A DNA stretch of 64,000 nt from Asaia sp037151935 (GTDB lineage: Bacteria; Pseudomonadota; Alphaproteobacteria; Acetobacterales; Acetobacteraceae), in the NCBI RefSeq assembly GCF_051628905.1, contig NZ_CP157575.1:1736001-1800000 (forward strand). Direction: 5' to 3'. The notes under the pieces were generated by a model. The model saw nothing but the letters and a program-made list of their open reading frames with translations. It was not told the origin of the DNA and ran no database searches. The position numbers and the translations under genes are program-made. Numbering within the stretch: position 1 is the first letter of the stretch; each line of letters opens with the position of its first letter. Shown here one piece after another: positions 60,732 through 64,000 of the stretch.

Positions 60732-62932
60732 TGCGTAAACCAGCCCTTCTGACCGCCACCGTTCTGGGTGGCATGATGTCTGCCTCGGTGGCTCTCGCGC
60801 AGATTCCGCCGTCCAGCGATTCCCCTGGCGAAGAGACGACCACCGCCGCCATGGCCCATAATGCCGGCGCAGGTCGCTTCGGCGGGCCGCTGCCTTCAGC
60901 CCCGCAGGCCCCCGGCGTAAACGCGGCCAACCTGCCCGATATCTCAGAGATCGGCATCAATGAGATTCCGGCTGCCGTGCCGCAGATCGACGCTGCACCC
61001 GCTCGTGAAGACTGGCCTGCCTATGGCCGCGATTCCAGCCAGAGCCGCTATTCTCCGCTCGACCAGCTGACGCCGGAAAATGTCGGCCGGCTCAAGCGCG
61101 CCTTCGTCTATCATACGGGCAGCAAGCCGGGTCCCGGCCAGGCCAATAAATGGGCCGCCGAAACGACGCCGATCAAGGTGGGCAACTCGCTCTACATGTG
61201 TTCAGCCATGAACGACATGATGCGCATTGATGCTGCCACCGGCAAGGAGATCTGGCGTCACGATGCGGGTGTGAAATACCACTCCATCCCCTATACCGCC
61301 GCCTGCAAGGGCGTGACCTACTACACCTCCTCGACCATCCCCGAGGGTCAGGCCTGCCATACGCGCATCATGGAAGCCACGCTCGATATGCGGCTCATCC
61401 AGGTCGATGCCGAGACGGGCAAGCCTTGCGAAGGCTTCGGCTTTGGCGGTCAGGTGAACCTGATGCAGGGTATGGGCGAATCGGTGCCGGGCTTCGTGTC
61501 CATGACGACCCCGCCGCCAGTCATCAACGGGATTGTCGTGGTCAATCACGAAGTGCTCGATGGCCAGCGTCGCTGGGCGCCGTCCGGCGTGATCCGTGGC
61601 TATGACGCCGAAAGCGGCAAGTTCGTCTGGGCGTGGGACGTCAACAACCCCGACGATCATCATCAGCCCGAACCCGGCAAGTTCTATAGCCGCGGCACGC
61701 CCAATTCATGGGCTGCCATGACCGGTGATAACGAGCTCGGCCTGGTCTATGTGCCGACAGGCAACTCGGCTGCCGATTATTACAGCGCCATGCGTACCGA
61801 CAAGGAGAACGCCGTTTCCTCCGCCATCGTCGCGCTTGACGTCAAGACGGGTGAGCCACGCTGGGTATTCCAGACGGCGCACAAAGACGTCTGGGATTAC
61901 GATATCGGCTCGCAGGCTACCAAATTCGACTATCACCACGAAGACGGCACCGTTACCCCGGCGCTGCTCGTGCCGACCAAGCGCGGCCAGACCTTCGTGC
62001 TCGACCGCGCAACCGGCAAGCCGCTGCCTGAATTCCCGGTGGTTGAAAAACCTGCTCCGGCCAGCACGATGTCCGACGACCCGCGCAGCCCGACCCAGCC
62101 CTGGTCGACCGCTTTCCCGCGTCTCGCCTTCCCTGATCTGAAGGAAAGCGACATGTGGGGCATGTCGCCCATCGACCAGCTCTTCTGCCGCATCAAGTTC
62201 CGCAAGGCGCGCTATCTGGGCGAGTTCACCCCACCTGCACTCGACAAGCCGAATATCGAATATCCCGGCTATAACGGTGGCAGCGACTGGGGCAGCATGG
62301 CCTATGACCCGGAATCGGGCATCGTCATCGCCAACTGGAATTCGACGCCGATGTACGACCAGCTCATCACCCGTAAAAAGGCCGATGCTCTGGGCCTCAA
62401 GCCGATCGACAACCCCCATTACAACCCGGCTGGCGGTGGCGCCGAAGGCAATGGCGCTCAGGCTGACACACCCTATGGCATCGTCGTGACACCGTTCTGG
62501 AACCAGTACACGGGCATGATGTGCAACAAACCGCCCTACGGCATGATCGAAGCGATCGACATCAAGACCAAGAAGGTCCTGTGGTCGCGTCCGCTCGGCA
62601 CGGCCCGCGCCAACGGCCCGTGGAACACGCCTACCGGTCTGCCGCTCAATATCGGCACGCCCAATAACGGCGGTTCGGTCATCACCAAGGGCGGTCTCGT
62701 CTTTGTGGCAGCAGCAACCGACAACCAGATCCGTGCCATCGATATCCGCACGGGCAAGGATGTCTGGTCCGATGTGCTGCCTGGCGGCGGTCAGGCCAAC
62801 CCGATGACCTATGAAGTCAACGGCAAGCAGTACGTCGCCATCATGGCAGGCGGTCACCACTTCATGATGACCCCCGTCACCGATCAGCTCGTAGTCTACG
62901 CTCTGCCCGACACGGCAGAACAGAAGCACTGA
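60731..62932 (+). CDS. sldA: PQQ-dependent polyol dehydrogenase, catalytic subunit SldA
   Basis: 733 aa from the ATG at 60731, sharing a base with the sldB TGA. A Sec signal peptide (MRKPALLTATVLGGMMSASVALAQ) sends it to the periplasm. The eight-bladed PQQ propeller is complete: REDWPAYGRDSSQSRYSPLDQL, ETTPIKVGNSLYMC, the catalytic-type QTAHKDVWDYDIGSQ, GGSDWGSMAYD and NNGGSVITKGGLVFVAAATDN. It oxidises sugar alcohols such as glycerol, sorbitol or arabitol to ketoses, the hallmark chemistry of acetic acid bacteria. A different PQQ enzyme of this group (such as quinate dehydrogenase) is less likely given the split membrane subunit. Confidence 0.92.
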   Translation: MRKPALLTATVLGGMMSASVALAQIPPSSDSPGEETTTAAMAHNAGAGRFGGPLPSAPQAPGVNAANLPDISEIGINEIPAAVPQIDAAPAREDWPAYGRDSSQSRYSPLDQLTPENVGRLKRAFVYHTGSKPGPGQANKWAAETTPIKVGNSLYMCSAMNDMMRIDAATGKEIWRHDAGVKYHSIPYTAACKGVTYYTSSTIPEGQACHTRIMEATLDMRLIQVDAETGKPCEGFGFGGQVNLMQGMGESVPGFVSMTTPPPVINGIVVVNHEVLDGQRRWAPSGVIRGYDAESGKFVWAWDVNNPDDHHQPEPGKFYSRGTPNSWAAMTGDNELGLVYVPTGNSAADYYSAMRTDKENAVSSAIVALDVKTGEPRWVFQTAHKDVWDYDIGSQATKFDYHHEDGTVTPALLVPTKRGQTFVLDRATGKPLPEFPVVEKPAPASTMSDDPRSPTQPWSTAFPRLAFPDLKESDMWGMSPIDQLFCRIKFRKARYLGEFTPPALDKPNIEYPGYNGGSDWGSMAYDPESGIVIANWNSTPMYDQLITRKKADALGLKPIDNPHYNPAGGGAEGNGAQADTPYGIVVTPFWNQYTGMMCNKPPYGMIEAIDIKTKKVLWSRPLGTARANGPWNTPTGLPLNIGTPNNGGSVITKGGLVFVAAATDNQIRAIDIRTGKDVWSDVLPGGGQANPMTYEVNGKQYVAIMAGGHHFMMTPVTDQLVVYALPDTAEQKH

Positions 62933-62983
62933 GCCGACACGCACTGAACGATCGTCGCACTGCCTCACGGTGAGACGTCAGAG

Positions 62984-63015
62984 AGGGCCGGGGAAGATTT
63001 CCCCGGCCCTTTTTT
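62984..63015 (+). terminator. Intrinsic terminator of sldBA
   Basis: AGGGCCGGGGAA (62984-62995) pairs exactly with TTCCCCGGCCCT (62999-63010) around a GAT loop, and TTTTT follows directly. It lies 52 bp after the sldA stop. Confidence 0.95.
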
Positions 63016-63072
63016 ATTGGGGCCGCCTTGTTTCCTCTCCCTGAGGCGCGCGCTTCATGCTACCGCCAAGGC

Positions 63073-64000
63073 ATGTCGCGCCACTGCCCTCATATCCTTC
63101 AGGTTCTCCCGGCCCTCGGCACGGGGGGGATCGAACAGGGCACCGTCGAAATGGCAGAGGCGATCATTGCCGCAGGTGGCCGCGCCCTCGTCGCCGGCGC
63201 CACAGGACCGTTGGTCCCAAAACTGCTCTCCATCGGGGCCCGCCATATCGATCTGCCGCTCGGGCAGAAATCGCCACTCGCCATCTGGCGCAATGCCAGG
63301 AGTCTTACCCAACTCATCCGCGACGAACGCATTGATCTCGTTCACGCGCGCTCACGCGCGCCAGCCTGGGCCGCCTGGCGCGCCACGCGGCAAACGGGTA
63401 CGCCCCTCGTCACCACATGGCACGGCGTCCATAAGGCAGGCTTTCCCGGCAAGAAACGCTATAATTCTGTTCTTGCGCGCGGCAGGCGCGTCATTGCCAT
63501 CAGCACTTACATCGCGACCCGCCTCAAAGAGGAATATGGCATCGGCGAAGACAGTCTGCGTCTGATCCCCCGTGGGGCAGATATGGCGCACTTCGACCCG
63601 GATCTGGTCAATGGAGCCCGCATTCAGGCCCTTGCGGAGAAATGGCAGGTGCCGCCCGGCACGCCCGTGATCATGCTGCCCGGTCGTCTGACGCGATGGA
63701 AAGGCCAGCTATTGCTGCTTAAGGCCATGGCGCATTTGCAGGTCCAGCTTCCCGGCCCCTGGCTCTGCGTTCTCGTCGGCCCTGCCGACCCAAGAGACCG
63801 TTACGTGCAGGAACTCGAAGCCACCGCCACCCGGCTCGGCCTGCGCGAGCGCCTGCGCTTTGCAGGGCTGTGCCAGGACATGCCCGCTGCCTATGCCCTG
63901 GCCGATGCCGTCGCCGTGCCGTCGCTGCGCCCCGAGCCCTTCGGTCGCGTCGTGATCGAAGCGCAGGCCATGGGGCGCCCCGTTGTCGTCTCGGCCCAAG
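63073..64000 (+). CDS. Glycosyltransferase family 4 (partial, open at right edge)
   Basis: 309 codons are in the window and the frame continues past its end. The ATG at 63073 starts MSRHCPHILQVLPALGTGGIEQGTVEMA, the usual GT4 opening with the glycine-rich acceptor loop. LVTTWHGVHKAGFPGKKRYN and VIAISTYIATRLKEEYGI follow. The donor side shows MLPGRLTRWKGQLLLLKAM and ADAVAVPSLRPEPFGRVVIEAQAMGRPVV, the conserved E-x7-E motif of retaining GT4 enzymes. It probably builds lipopolysaccharide or another surface glycan. It follows the sldBA terminator, so it has its own transcription start. Confidence 0.88.
   Translation, partial: MSRHCPHILQVLPALGTGGIEQGTVEMAEAIIAAGGRALVAGATGPLVPKLLSIGARHIDLPLGQKSPLAIWRNARSLTQLIRDERIDLVHARSRAPAWAAWRATRQTGTPLVTTWHGVHKAGFPGKKRYNSVLARGRRVIAISTYIATRLKEEYGIGEDSLRLIPRGADMAHFDPDLVNGARIQALAEKWQVPPGTPVIMLPGRLTRWKGQLLLLKAMAHLQVQLPGPWLCVLVGPADPRDRYVQELEATATRLGLRERLRFAGLCQDMPAAYALADAVAVPSLRPEPFGRVVIEAQAMGRPVVVSAQ

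Noticed and set aside
61706..62968. 420-codon frame on the minus strand over sldA
   Set aside because: Antisense shadow of a complete, motif-rich PQQ dehydrogenase gene; no start signal or domain.
1..64000. CRISPR array, prophage, intact insertion sequence
   Set aside because: No regularly spaced direct repeats, integrase, capsid or transposase-like frames were found on reading both strands.

Overview
The window looks like a piece of chromosome from an acetic acid bacterium (Acetobacteraceae, Alphaproteobacteria), close to Asaia or Gluconobacter in gene content; the genus cannot be fixed from the sequence alone. The reasons are high GC, a hopanoid (hpn) gene cluster, an sldBA-type PQQ polyol dehydrogenase, many dispersed glycosyltransferases, and no plasmid or phage backbone genes.

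Left part (1-10 kb): the end of a MotA/TolQ-like channel gene and an OmpA/MotB-like partner, then lepA, a family-2-like glycosyltransferase, an AsmA-family protein, a lipoprotein phosphodiesterase and a purine-type NCS2 permease. A broken M20 amidohydrolase and a 0.5 kb gene-free stretch with strong hairpins follow (10.06-11.26 kb).

Hopanoid region (11.3-24.3 kb): squalene and hopene synthesis genes lie on the minus strand in two blocks, hpnA-hpnB-hpnC and hpnD-hpnE-shc-hpnG. Between the blocks sit an exported cupin, a Tat-exported PLP aminotransferase and a glycosyltransferase with a possible beta-trefoil tail. An HpnL-like membrane protein runs divergently from hpnA and overlaps a prephenate/arogenate dehydrogenase gene.

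Middle (25-41 kb): a triple-hairpin repeat, pyruvate kinase, an SH3/DsrE/MoeB-ThiF group, several small conserved or unknown proteins, and a minus-strand run secB - giant repeat-containing glycosyltransferase (990 aa) - M20 dipeptidase - pdxA - pdxJ. Then come a LapA-domain protein, pyrF (behind a 13-C tract), trpF and tRNA-Ser(GGA).

Accessory-looking part (42-47 kb): a BigR/SqrR-type ArsR regulator with a palindromic operator and two overlapping YeeE/YedE-type sulfur-transport genes, then a 798-aa RTX-like protein whose upstream region is extremely AT-rich, then about 0.7 kb with no recognisable gene.

Right part (47-64 kb): infC (apparently starting at an ATA codon) downstream of thrS and a GT9 glycosyltransferase, ribokinase, a TPR protein, an SDR protein, a conserved-looking lipoprotein, an EmrAB/NodT-type tripartite efflux operon with a divergent LysR regulator, sldBA with a textbook terminator, and a GT4 glycosyltransferase running off the edge.

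No CRISPR array, intact transposase, integrase or complete defence system was seen. The least ordinary items are the split hpn cluster with its exported-enzyme insert, the reduced BigR-YeeE operon, the ATA start of infC, the repeat-bearing glycosyltransferase, and the AT-rich locus of the RTX-like protein.
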